From VRUE01 sp963824215 (GTDB lineage Bacteria; Actinomycetota; Thermoleophilia; Solirubrobacterales; 70-9), in NCBI GenBank assembly GCA_963824215.1, contig CAWGOE010000004.1:868001-932000 (forward strand): a DNA stretch of 64,000 nt. The letters are read 5' to 3'. Position 1 is the stretch's first letter. The number at the start of each line of letters is the position of its first letter. The translations under genes were made by a program, and so were the position numbers. The notes below the pieces were generated by a model. It was not told the DNA's origin and made no database searches. It was given only the letters and a program-made list of their open reading frames with translations. Of the stretch, positions 55,704-63,303 are shown piece after piece.

Positions 55704-55789
55704 GCGCTGCGAGAAGACGGACGCGTGCTGTGCATCCGCCTGGGCATTGCCCCTCGGCAGAAACCTCACTAAGGCAATACTTCACTTTG

Positions 55790-55795
55790 TATAGT
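55790..55795 (+). promoter_or_regulatory. Candidate -10 box for the ABC exporter genes
   Basis: TATAGT ends eight bases before the ATG at 55803 and no SD is present, so a leaderless transcript is likely. I cannot identify a convincing -35 box. Confidence 0.4.
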
Positions 55796-55802
55796 GGCTT
55801 GA

Positions 55803-57572
55803 ATGCGGACCTATCGCCGCCTTATGGGCTTTCTACGGCCCTATCGTCGCCAGCTTTGGGGCTCGCTGGTCTTTGCATGGGCGGCGATGGGGATGACGGT
55901 GCTGATCCCCTGGCTGATCGGCCGCGCTGTCAACGCGATCGAGGCGGGCGATCGGCCCGACCTGCTCCCCCTCGCCATCGCCATCGTCGTTGCCGGCGTC
56001 CTGCGGTTGGGGCTGACGCTGGTCCGCCGGGTCGTCGCCGGCAAGGTCTCGCTGGCGGTGGAGTTCGACCTGCGGCAGAAGTTCTATGCCCACCTGCAGC
56101 GACTCGAGCTGGGCTTCTTCGACGGGCAGCAGACCGGCCAGTTGATGTCGCGGGCGACCGTCGACCTGCAGTCGATTCGCTTCTTCCTCGGCTACGGGCT
56201 GATCTTCATCACGCAGAACCTGTTGACGATCGTGCTCGCCAGCGCAGTGATGTTCGCGCTCGAGCCCTGGCTGGCACTTGTGGCGCTCGCCCCGGCGCCG
56301 CTGGTGATCTACACCGCCTCCCGCTACAACCGGGTCTCACGCCCCGCCGTCCAGGAGGTGCAGCAGCGGATCGCCGAACTGACCGCCGAAGCGGAGGAGA
56401 ACGTCTCCGGCGTCCGCATCGTCAAGGCCTTCGCCCGCGAGGAGCACCAGCTGCATCGCTTCCGCAAAGCGGTCACGCGGGTCTTCGATCAGAGCATCTA
56501 CTCGACCCGCCTGCAGGCGTTCTTCTCCCCCCTGCTCGGCCTGCTGCCACAACTGGGCATCGCCCTGGTGCTGCTGATCGGCGGCCGTCAGGTAATTGCC
56601 GGCAACCTCAGCCTCGGCGCCTTCACCGCCTTCTACACCTACGTGGTGATGCTGGCGGCGCCGATGCGGATGCTGGGCATGGCGCTGGGAATGGCACAGC
56701 GGGCAATCGCCTCCGGCAACCGGCTCTTCGAAATCCTCGACCGCGAGCCGAAGATCGAAAGCCCGCCGGATGCAGAGCCGCTGCCGGTGGGCGGTGGTCG
56801 GGTCGAGATGCGCGGCGTGTCGCTCCGCTATGGCGATGCGGCTGACGCCTTAAGTGAGATCGACCTAGCAATCGACGCCGGCCGCACCGTGGCTTTGGTC
56901 GGCCCATCCGGCTCGGGCAAGACCAGCCTAGTGGCTCTGATCGCGCGGTTGTATGAGCCAAGCCAGGGCGAGGTGCTGATCGATGGCATCGACGTACGTG
57001 AGGTCGACCTCGTCTCGCTGCGCTCGGAGGTTGCCTTCGTCGGCGATGACAGCTTCCTCTTCAGCGCCAGCATCGCCGAGAACATCGCCTACGCGCAGTC
57101 GGACGCGACCCGCGAGGAGATCGAAGCGGCGGCGCGGCGCGCCCAGGCCGACAACTTCATTCAGGGTCTGGCCAGTGGCTACGACACGATGGTCGGCGAG
57201 CGCGGCCTCACCCTCTCGGGCGGGCAGCGCCAGCGGGTCGCGATTGCCCGGGCCCTGCTCGCCGATCCTCGCATCCTGATCCTCGACGACGCCACCTCCT
57301 CGGTCGACGCGACGACCGAGACGGCGATCAAAACTGGCTTGCAGGAAGCGATGGCTGGCCGCACGACTTTTGTCATCGCCCATCGCCTCTCGACCGTCTC
57401 GCTTGCCGACGAGGTGATCGTGATGGACGGTGGCCAGATCGTCGACCGCGGCACCCACGCCGAGCTGCTTGAGGGATGCGGCTTCTACCGGGAGATCGCG
57501 GAGCACGGCCTTGCCGACTCGGTCTTCCTGCAGCGCGATCTCGAGCAGCGCGAGGAGATGGCGCGGCTATGA
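55803..57572 (+). CDS. ABC exporter half-transporter 1 (TMD-NBD)
   Basis: 589 aa. Six membrane helices (about residues 15-300) are followed by an ATPase domain with Walker A GPSGSGKTSLV near 366, ABC signature LSGGQRQRVAIARALL near 470, Walker B ILILDDATSSVD near 490 and a switch His in VIAHRLS. The catalytic residue after Walker B is Asp (LDDATS) where Glu is usual, so this site may be degenerate, as in many heterodimeric exporters. Pairs with the next gene, which it overlaps by four bases. Confidence 0.92.
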   Translation: MRTYRRLMGFLRPYRRQLWGSLVFAWAAMGMTVLIPWLIGRAVNAIEAGDRPDLLPLAIAIVVAGVLRLGLTLVRRVVAGKVSLAVEFDLRQKFYAHLQRLELGFFDGQQTGQLMSRATVDLQSIRFFLGYGLIFITQNLLTIVLASAVMFALEPWLALVALAPAPLVIYTASRYNRVSRPAVQEVQQRIAELTAEAEENVSGVRIVKAFAREEHQLHRFRKAVTRVFDQSIYSTRLQAFFSPLLGLLPQLGIALVLLIGGRQVIAGNLSLGAFTAFYTYVVMLAAPMRMLGMALGMAQRAIASGNRLFEILDREPKIESPPDAEPLPVGGGRVEMRGVSLRYGDAADALSEIDLAIDAGRTVALVGPSGSGKTSLVALIARLYEPSQGEVLIDGIDVREVDLVSLRSEVAFVGDDSFLFSASIAENIAYAQSDATREEIEAAARRAQADNFIQGLASGYDTMVGERGLTLSGGQRQRVAIARALLADPRILILDDATSSVDATTETAIKTGLQEAMAGRTTFVIAHRLSTVSLADEVIVMDGGQIVDRGTHAELLEGCGFYREIAEHGLADSVFLQRDLEQREEMARL

Positions 57573-59341
57573 GGCGGCTCTGGCAGATCCTCCGCGGCGA
57601 AGACCAACGCGGCCGCAAGCTGCGTTGGATGGTCGGCCTGCTGCGTCCCTATCGCGCTCGGGTGGCGCTGACCTTCGTCGCGATGCTGGCGGCAACCGCC
57701 GCCGGCCTTGCCCCGCCGTACCTGGCCGGGCAAGCGATTGACGTCGGCATCATCCCTGGCGACAGCGAGGCGCTGACCATGATCGTCATCGCTTTTCTCG
57801 CTGTCGCCGTCCTCTACGCCGCCGCCACCTACGCCCAGACCTACCTCGTCGGTTGGGTTGGCACCCGGGCGCTCCAGGATCTGCGCGAGCGGGTTTTCGC
57901 CCACCTGCAGTCGATGTCGATTGGCTTCTTCACCCGTCGCAGCCCAGGCGTGCTCGTCAGCCGCATGACCAACGACATCGAGGCGCTCAACCAGCTGGTC
58001 ACCAACGGCGTCGTCACCTTCATTTCCAGTGGCCTCACCTTGATCGGGGTGGTCGCGATCATGCTCCTCCTCGACTTCAAGCTGGCCCTGGTCACCTTCC
58101 TCACCTTCCCTCTGGTTGCCCTCGCCAGCATCATCTTCCGCATCGCCTCCCACGGGGCTTACCGAGCGACCCGGGAGCGGATCGCCGCTGTCACGGCCTA
58201 TCTGCAGGAGACCCTCAGCGGGGTGCGGGTCGTTCGCAGCTTCGGCCAGGAGCCTCGCCACACGGCGGCGATGACCGAGCTCAACGAGGCCAACCGCGAG
58301 GCGAACATGAAAACCGTTTACCTCAATGCCTCCTACTTCCCGGCGGTCGAACTGCTTGCCGCCGCCGGTACCGCGGCGATCATCCTCTACGGCGGCGGTC
58401 AGGCGATCGACAAAGCGATCCAGATTGGCACGATCGTCGCTTTCATCGGCTACCTGCAGGTCTTCTTCCAGCCAATCCAGGAACTCTCCCAGCTCTACAC
58501 GACCTACCAGCAGGGAATGGCGGCCCTCGACAAGATCTTCGAGCTGCTCGACACCGAGCCCGACATGGTCGACGCGCCGGGAGCGATCGACCCTGGCCAG
58601 CTGCGCGGCGAAATCGAGATGGACGGCGTCTGGTTTGGCTATGCCGATGACGACTGGGCGCTGCAGGAAGTCGACCTCCACGTGCCGCCTGGTCAGACGC
58701 TTGCCCTGGTCGGGGCCACGGGGGCCGGTAAGTCGACCTTGGCCAAGCTGGTGGCGCGCTTCTACGATCCGCAACGCGGCCGCGTGCTCGTCGACGGCCA
58801 TGACCTGCAGGCAATTCAGCAACGGGCGCTGCGGCGCCAGCTCGGGATCGTCCCCCAGGAGGGCTTCCTCTTCTCCGGCAGCGTTCGCGAGAACATCGCC
58901 TTCGGCCGACCCGATGCGACCCTGGAGGAGATCGAAGCGGCGGTGGCCACCGTCGGTGCCAGCGAGTTTGTCGCAGCACTGCCAGAGGGGATCGAGACCG
59001 AGGTCGGCGAGCGGGGCGTGCAGCTCTCGGCCGGGCAGCGCCAGCTGGTCGCCTTCGCCCGGGCGCTGCTTGCCGAGCCCCGCATCCTGATCCTCGACGA
59101 GGCGACCTCGAACGTCGACGTGCGAACCGAGCGCACGATCGAGCGCGGCCTGGAGCGCCTGCTCGCTGGGCGCACGGCGATCGTTATCGCCCACCGCCTC
59201 TCGACCGTCCGCCGCGCCGGCAAGATCGTCGTACTCGATGGCGGCCGGATCGCCGAGTCCGGCGCCCACGAGGAGCTGATCGAGGCCGGCGGCCCCTACT
59301 CGCGGCTCTACGGCTCTTGGCGCGAGAACTCAGCCGCCTGA
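57569..59341 (+). CDS. ABC exporter half-transporter 2 (TMD-NBD)
   Basis: 590 aa partner of the previous subunit. Six helices, then Walker A GATGAGKSTLAKLVA near 385, signature LSAGQRQLVAFARALL, Walker B ILILDEATSNVD with the catalytic Glu kept, and IAHRLST. The C-loop reads LSAGQ, a minor variation from LSGGQ. Together they form a heterodimer with one canonical and one probably degenerate ATP site, the BmrCD/TM287-288 kind, likely exporting a lipid or drug-like molecule. Confidence 0.92.
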   Translation: MRRLWQILRGEDQRGRKLRWMVGLLRPYRARVALTFVAMLAATAAGLAPPYLAGQAIDVGIIPGDSEALTMIVIAFLAVAVLYAAATYAQTYLVGWVGTRALQDLRERVFAHLQSMSIGFFTRRSPGVLVSRMTNDIEALNQLVTNGVVTFISSGLTLIGVVAIMLLLDFKLALVTFLTFPLVALASIIFRIASHGAYRATRERIAAVTAYLQETLSGVRVVRSFGQEPRHTAAMTELNEANREANMKTVYLNASYFPAVELLAAAGTAAIILYGGGQAIDKAIQIGTIVAFIGYLQVFFQPIQELSQLYTTYQQGMAALDKIFELLDTEPDMVDAPGAIDPGQLRGEIEMDGVWFGYADDDWALQEVDLHVPPGQTLALVGATGAGKSTLAKLVARFYDPQRGRVLVDGHDLQAIQQRALRRQLGIVPQEGFLFSGSVRENIAFGRPDATLEEIEAAVATVGASEFVAALPEGIETEVGERGVQLSAGQRQLVAFARALLAEPRILILDEATSNVDVRTERTIERGLERLLAGRTAIVIAHRLSTVRRAGKIVVLDGGRIAESGAHEELIEAGGPYSRLYGSWRENSAA

Positions 59342-59372
59342 GCGGACTGTGATGCGCCAGCTATCGGCTCAC

Positions 59373-60092
59373 TCAGCCGGGGCCGATGCCGCCGCTGGAC
59401 CCCCCACCACCGCCGGCGGACCCGCCTTCGGTACCCCCGCCCACCCCAGCACCGCCGCCGGCGCTTTCTTCTTCGACCGGGGGAGCTTCTTCGGGCGCGA
59501 CTTCGGCTTCTTCTTCTGGCGCGATTTCTTCGGCTTCTTCTTCAACGCCGGCGCCTTCTTCTCCGGTCAAGCCCCCAGTCGCAGTACCGGGCACCGGGGC
59601 AGCCGGAGCTTCCGCGCACTCTTCGAGGCCGAAGGACGTGGCCGCCGACTGGAAGGCGGTGAGCGCCGAGGAGGCTTCCGCTTCAGCGCTACTCAGCGCT
59701 TCGGCGTCTTCTCGATCCGAGGCAAGTTCAACGTTCTCCTCGGCCTGGGCCAACGCTTCGGCGGCAGCGATGAATTCGGCGTAACCGGCGCTGTCGTCGC
59801 TGGGCGCACCAAGGCCTTTCAGCCGCTCGACCATGCCGCCGTAGAGGCCAGCAACCTGGGAGGCCTGACTTTCAGCATTTGAGCTGGTGGACCCGACCGT
59901 GCCAACCGCGGCATTCACCTCAGCGCAGATCCCATCGCCCTGGGCGATCAGCTCTTCCTTGCTCAGTGCCGCCGCTTCGGTCCTCTCAACGGGCGCCGCA
60001 GCCGTCGAGTCGCCATCATCGCCGCCACCGCAACCGGCGATGGAAATCATCGTTAGCGCCAAAGCGCCGATACCGAGCCCGAGCCTCCTCAT
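59373..60092 (-). CDS. Putative lipoprotein with helical domain and acidic Gly-rich tail
   Basis: 239 aa. A lipoprotein signal peptide ends in the lipobox SIAGC (Cys20 or 21). The mature part has a helical domain (about residues 42-160: LSKEELIAQGDGICAEVNAA through FQSAATSFGLEECAE, with two Cys that may pair) and a low-complexity tail of Glu/Ala/Pro then Gly/Ser. This layout recurs in Solirubrobacterales extracytoplasmic proteins. Function unknown. Confidence 0.78.
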   Translation of the reverse strand: MRRLGLGIGALALTMISIAGCGGGDDGDSTAAAPVERTEAAALSKEELIAQGDGICAEVNAAVGTVGSTSSNAESQASQVAGLYGGMVERLKGLGAPSDDSAGYAEFIAAAEALAQAEENVELASDREDAEALSSAEAEASSALTAFQSAATSFGLEECAEAPAAPVPGTATGGLTGEEGAGVEEEAEEIAPEEEAEVAPEEAPPVEEESAGGGAGVGGGTEGGSAGGGGGSSGGIGPG

Positions 60093-60116
60093 TCTGCGGC
60101 GAAGGTAGCAAAGGGC

Positions 60117-60764
60117 CTAGACGGCCTTCGCCCGTCGGAGTTGACGCCGGCTTGGCTGCGGGCTGCCACGTCTGCTCGTGTTGCGACCGGCAAAATTCTC
60201 GGTTTGGGCGTGGCAATTGGGACAGAGCAATTCCAGATTGAATAGGCGGTTGTCCTTCCCGTCCCCGTTGATGTGATGCAACGCCGTGCTCAGAGGCCGT
60301 CCTCGCCATTCCGTCAATCCGCATTGCTCGCAGTGATTTGTCTTCAGTCCCTCATCCAGAAGCCGCTGCTTCAAATGTGATCGATTTGTCCCCGGTCGCC
60401 CCATCACGAGCAGCGTCTCGATCGGCATCCGACGAGGACGGGGGCGGACGGCGCCACGCTTTACGGCCTCATTCCATGAGCAGGTCGCAAAGCCAAAACG
60501 CCGAGCGCAGTCACGCACAGAAAGACCCGCGTCGTACGCGGTTTGAATCTCATTCCAGTCGTATCGACGTGAACACTCGTCCTTGGCCGGAATACCGAGA
60601 CGCCGCGCGTGGTACGAAACGGTCGGCCTCGTAAGCCCGAGCCGCCTACCTACCTCCGCCTGGCTCAATCCTTCCGCAAGCATCTTGCCGATCAACGCTC
60701 GCTTTGGCGACGCGGGAAGCGGTTTCCCATTCTCAGCCTGTCCATTGCGAACAGATGTTCGCAA
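60117..60764 (-). CDS. HNH endonuclease with N-terminal helix-turn-helix
   Basis: About 216 aa from TTG 60764. Two HTH segments (LAEGLSQAEVGRRLGLTRPT and AYDAGLSVRDCARRFGF) precede a C-terminal HNH nuclease: NHCEQCGLTEWRG, LHHINGDGKDNR and LCPNCHAQT, with the four zinc Cys in two CxxC pairs. The start is uncertain: TTG 60764 lies inside a LexA-type box, while TTG 60695 and ATG 60683 lie downstream of it. The open frame upstream runs through tRNA-Gln and cannot be coding. Probably DNA-damage inducible. Confidence 0.82.
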   Translation of the reverse strand: MRTSVRNGQAENGKPLPASPKRALIGKMLAEGLSQAEVGRRLGLTRPTVSYHARRLGIPAKDECSRRYDWNEIQTAYDAGLSVRDCARRFGFATCSWNEAVKRGAVRPRPRRMPIETLLVMGRPGTNRSHLKQRLLDEGLKTNHCEQCGLTEWRGRPLSTALHHINGDGKDNRLFNLELLCPNCHAQTENFAGRNTSRRGSPQPSRRQLRRAKAV

Positions 60765-60765
60765 T
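60744..60765 (-). promoter_or_regulatory. Perfect LexA-type (SOS) box upstream of the HNH gene
   Basis: A 22-base palindrome with 10-base arms contains CGAAC-N4-GTTCG, the full consensus of Gram-positive and actinobacterial LexA boxes. It lies between tRNA-Gln and the HNH coding region, at or just before the start codon. LexA binding would block transcription or read-through into the nuclease gene. Confidence 0.75.
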
Positions 60766-60793
60766 CGGCTCGGACAAAACGTGGAGCTAAAAA

Positions 60794-60865
60794 CTGCGCC
60801 CCAGGGACTCGAACCCCGAAATCCAGCTCCAGAGGCTGGCGTGTTTCCAATTACACCAGGGCGCA
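60794..60865 (-). tRNA. tRNA-Gln (anticodon CTG)
   Basis: 72 bases: acceptor TGCGCCC/GGGCGCA, D-arm GTGT...ACAC, anticodon stem CCAGC/GCTGG with loop CTCTGGA, T-arm CGGGG TTCGAGT CCCTG, discriminator G as expected for Gln. CCA is not encoded. A T-rich stretch follows within ten bases. Confidence 0.92.
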
Positions 60866-60884
60866 ACGAACGGACTCTGAGGAT

Positions 60885-60905
60885 ATCCGGCGGCGCGCGC
60901 CGGAT
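60885..60905 (-). terminator. GC hairpin between the FAD oxidoreductase gene and tRNA-Gln
   Basis: ATCCGGCG and CGCCGGAT form a perfect eight-base stem with a five-base loop, 18 bases after the oxidoreductase stop. No T-run. Acts, if at all, as a U-less terminator. Confidence 0.45.
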
Positions 60906-60922
60906 GCTCGCAGCTCTGCTTT

Positions 60923-62155
60923 TTAGGAGATCTCGCCCAGGTCGCTGTCGGGGTCAGCGATTGCCTCGCGCCGACCAGAGACGTCGACGCCGTCAGCGAG
61001 CAGCCGGCGTGCCTCGGCCAGATCTTCGGAGCGGCCGACGCTGAGCGCGCCCGCGACCTTGCCATCCTTCAGGTACCAGAGAGAGAACTCCTCGCCGTCG
61101 CGATCACCGCGCCAGATCTCCTCGTCCCAATCCACCGCCGGGCCGACGTACTCGAGGCTGGCCCAGTCGGCGAGGTCGCTGAAGAAGTAGGGCACGACGT
61201 CGTAGTCGCGATCCTCGCCGAGCATGTTGCGCGCCGCGTGCATCCCTTGCTGCATCGCCACGTCCCAGTGCTCAACGCGGATCCGTCTCCCGTGGATGAC
61301 GCTGTGGTAGGAGCAGCAATCGCCGGCCGCGTAGATGCCGTCGGCAGAGGTCGCCAGCTTCGAGTCGCAGACGATGCCATCGTCGACCTCGAGCCCGGCG
61401 CGCTGGGCAAGCATCGCATCGGGGCGAACGCCGGCGCCGACGATGACCGTGTCGCACTCGATCGCCTTGCCGCTCTTGGTCAGCACCGCCTTGACCCGGC
61501 CGTCACCCTCGAACGCCTCCAGCTCCTCACCGCCGTGAATGCTGACGCCGTGGGCTTCGAGGCGCTGCTGGAACCAGCGGCCGGCGTCCTCACCGAAGGT
61601 CCGCGAGAGCGCAACGTCCTCCATCATCACAATCGAGCACTTGACGCCCTTGGCCGTCAAGGAGGCGGCGACCTCGGTGCCGATGTAGCTGCCGCCGATC
61701 AAGACGACGTGCTCGGCCGCCTCGGCGTCAGCTCGGATCGCGTCGGAGTTGCCGAAGGCGCGCAGGTAATGGACGCCCTCGTTCTCGGCGCCCTCGACGC
61801 GCAGGATGTTGACCATCGCCCCGGTGGCAAGCAGCGCCTTGCCGAAACCGACCTCCTCCCCGCCCTGCAGCTTCGCCGTGCGCGCCGCGGGATCGAGCGA
61901 CATCACGTTCATCCCCGTCCGCAACTCGACCTCGCTCTCCTCATACCAGGCGGGCGAGTTGACGTAGGCGTCCTCACGCCCAGCCTCGCCGCGCATGTAC
62001 TCCTTCGAGAGCGGCGGCCGTTCGTAGGGCGGCTCGGGCTCGCGCCCGGCAAGCAGGATCGAGCCCTCCGCCCCGCGCTTGCGTAGCTCAGCAGCGCAGT
62101 TGGCCGAGGCCAGGCCGCCGCCGACGAGCAGGAAGTCGACCTCACGGTCGGCCAC
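60923..62155 (-). CDS. FAD/NAD(P)-dependent oxidoreductase (ferredoxin-reductase-like)
   Basis: 410 aa, GTG start. FAD-binding LLVGGGLASANCAAELRKRG, NAD-binding VVLIGGSYIGTEVAASLTAKG near residue 153, and the second FAD motif in TSADGIYAAGDCCSY. PPYERPPLSKEYMRGE is typical of rubredoxin/ferredoxin/putidaredoxin reductases and AIF-like proteins. The C-terminal domain (VEHWDVAMQQGMHAARNMLG) fits the same group. Electron acceptor unknown. It follows the TrkA gene by three bases. Confidence 0.9.
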   Translation of the reverse strand: MADREVDFLLVGGGLASANCAAELRKRGAEGSILLAGREPEPPYERPPLSKEYMRGEAGREDAYVNSPAWYEESEVELRTGMNVMSLDPAARTAKLQGGEEVGFGKALLATGAMVNILRVEGAENEGVHYLRAFGNSDAIRADAEAAEHVVLIGGSYIGTEVAASLTAKGVKCSIVMMEDVALSRTFGEDAGRWFQQRLEAHGVSIHGGEELEAFEGDGRVKAVLTKSGKAIECDTVIVGAGVRPDAMLAQRAGLEVDDGIVCDSKLATSADGIYAAGDCCSYHSVIHGRRIRVEHWDVAMQQGMHAARNMLGEDRDYDVVPYFFSDLADWASLEYVGPAVDWDEEIWRGDRDGEEFSLWYLKDGKVAGALSVGRSEDLAEARRLLADGVDVSGRREAIADPDSDLGEIS

Positions 62156-62158
62156 CGT

Positions 62159-62839
62159 TCAGCCGGTCCCGTTGCCGCCGGGGGCCGGGCCGAAGAGGTC
62201 CTTGATGTCCTCCTCGCGACCCGGATCGAGCACGGCGAGCACCTCGTCGCCCGCCTCGAGCACGGTGTCGGCGCTGGGCACGAAGCCCTTGCCTTCGCGC
62301 AGCACGGAGATCAGCAGGCTGCCTTCGGGCATCGAGAGGTCTCCGACCCGCCGCCCGGTCACGCCCGAGTCCTTGCCGAGCAGCATCTCGATGATCTCCA
62401 GCTGCTCCTCCTGCAGGTCGAGCAGGTGGACGAGGCCGTACTCCGGAATGTCGTGCTCGAGCAGACGCAGGATCAGATCGGTCGCTGAGACCGACGGCTT
62501 CACCCCGAGCAGGTCGAAGTGCGGCCGGTTGCGCGGGTTGTTGACCCGGGCGATGATCCGCTCGACTTCGTACTTCTCGCGGGCAACCTGGCAGATCAGC
62601 ATGTTGTCCTCGTCGTCGCCAGTCACGGCAATGACCATGTCGGCCCGCTGGATGCCGGCGCGCTCGAGGACCCAGAGCTCGGAGGCATCGCCGTAAGTGA
62701 CATTGTGCTCGAGCTCCTGCTCGACGGTCAGGTAGCGGCGCCGGTTGCTCTCGATCACGGTCACCTCGTGATTTTTTTCGAGCAGCTCGCGAGCGAGGTT
62801 CCAGCCGACCTTCCCCGCGCCGACGACGATGATGTACAT
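62159..62839 (-). CDS. TrkA-family potassium uptake regulatory protein (CeoC-like)
   Basis: 226 aa. The N-terminal RCK/TrkA-N Rossmann domain starts MYIIVVGAGKVGWNLARELL, with an Asp-rich turn in TGDDEDNM. A TrkA-C domain follows at about residues 145-215 (SLLISVLREGKGFVPSADTV, EAGDEVLAVLDPG). It senses NAD(H) or nucleotides and gates a membrane transporter. Lies two bases after the shorter TrkA gene, as in the mycobacterial ceoB-ceoC pair. Confidence 0.9.
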   Translation of the reverse strand: MYIIVVGAGKVGWNLARELLEKNHEVTVIESNRRRYLTVEQELEHNVTYGDASELWVLERAGIQRADMVIAVTGDDEDNMLICQVAREKYEVERIIARVNNPRNRPHFDLLGVKPSVSATDLILRLLEHDIPEYGLVHLLDLQEEQLEIIEMLLGKDSGVTGRRVGDLSMPEGSLLISVLREGKGFVPSADTVLEAGDEVLAVLDPGREEDIKDLFGPAPGGNGTG

Positions 62840-62841
62840 GC

Positions 62842-63282
62842 TCAGGCCACCTCGCGCGGGGCGCCTTCGCGGACGGCGCTCTCGAGCATGTCGATCGCGA
62901 CCCGGGTCGGACAGATCGTGTGCAGCCCCTGCTGGCGGTACCACTCGGCCCGCAACGGGTCGAGGATCCGCGCGATCACCGTCGGCACCTCGTAGCGCCG
63001 CTGGGCGATCTGGGAGATGACGATGTTCGTGTTGTCGCCGTTGGTAGCGGCGATGAAAGCGTCAGCGTGCTCGATCCCGGCGGCAAGCAGAGCGTCGGTC
63101 TCAAGGCCGGTGCCGACCGTGAAACGCCCGCCGAGGTCCTCCCAGCCTTTGTCGAGGCCCACCTCGAGCCTGGTGTGAGACTCGGGGTCCTCGTCGAGGC
63201 AGGAAACATCGTGACCCTCGCTCAGCATGGAGCGGGCTACGGACGAGCCGACCCGCCCGCAGCCGACGATCAAAATGAACAC
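62842..63282 (-). CDS. TrkA-N domain protein (CeoB-like)
   Basis: 146 aa, GTG start. RCK N-terminal domain only (MFILIVGCGRVGSSVARSML, AATNGDNTNIVISQIAQRRY), no TrkA-C domain. Probably forms a heteromeric gating ring with the next gene product. Lies between an APC permease and the longer TrkA protein, the same grouping as M. tuberculosis Rv2690c-ceoB-ceoC. Confidence 0.88.
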   Translation of the reverse strand: MFILIVGCGRVGSSVARSMLSEGHDVSCLDEDPESHTRLEVGLDKGWEDLGGRFTVGTGLETDALLAAGIEHADAFIAATNGDNTNIVISQIAQRRYEVPTVIARILDPLRAEWYRQQGLHTICPTRVAIDMLESAVREGAPREVA

Positions 63283-63303
63283 GTTTTCACCACGGTCTGG
63301 ATA

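Noticed and set aside
57485..59269. 594-codon minus-strand frame
   Set aside because: Antisense to the second ABC subunit; Asp/Glu/Arg-rich without motifs.
60765..60866. Longer start for the HNH gene
   Set aside because: It would translate straight through tRNA-Gln, so the coding start must lie downstream.
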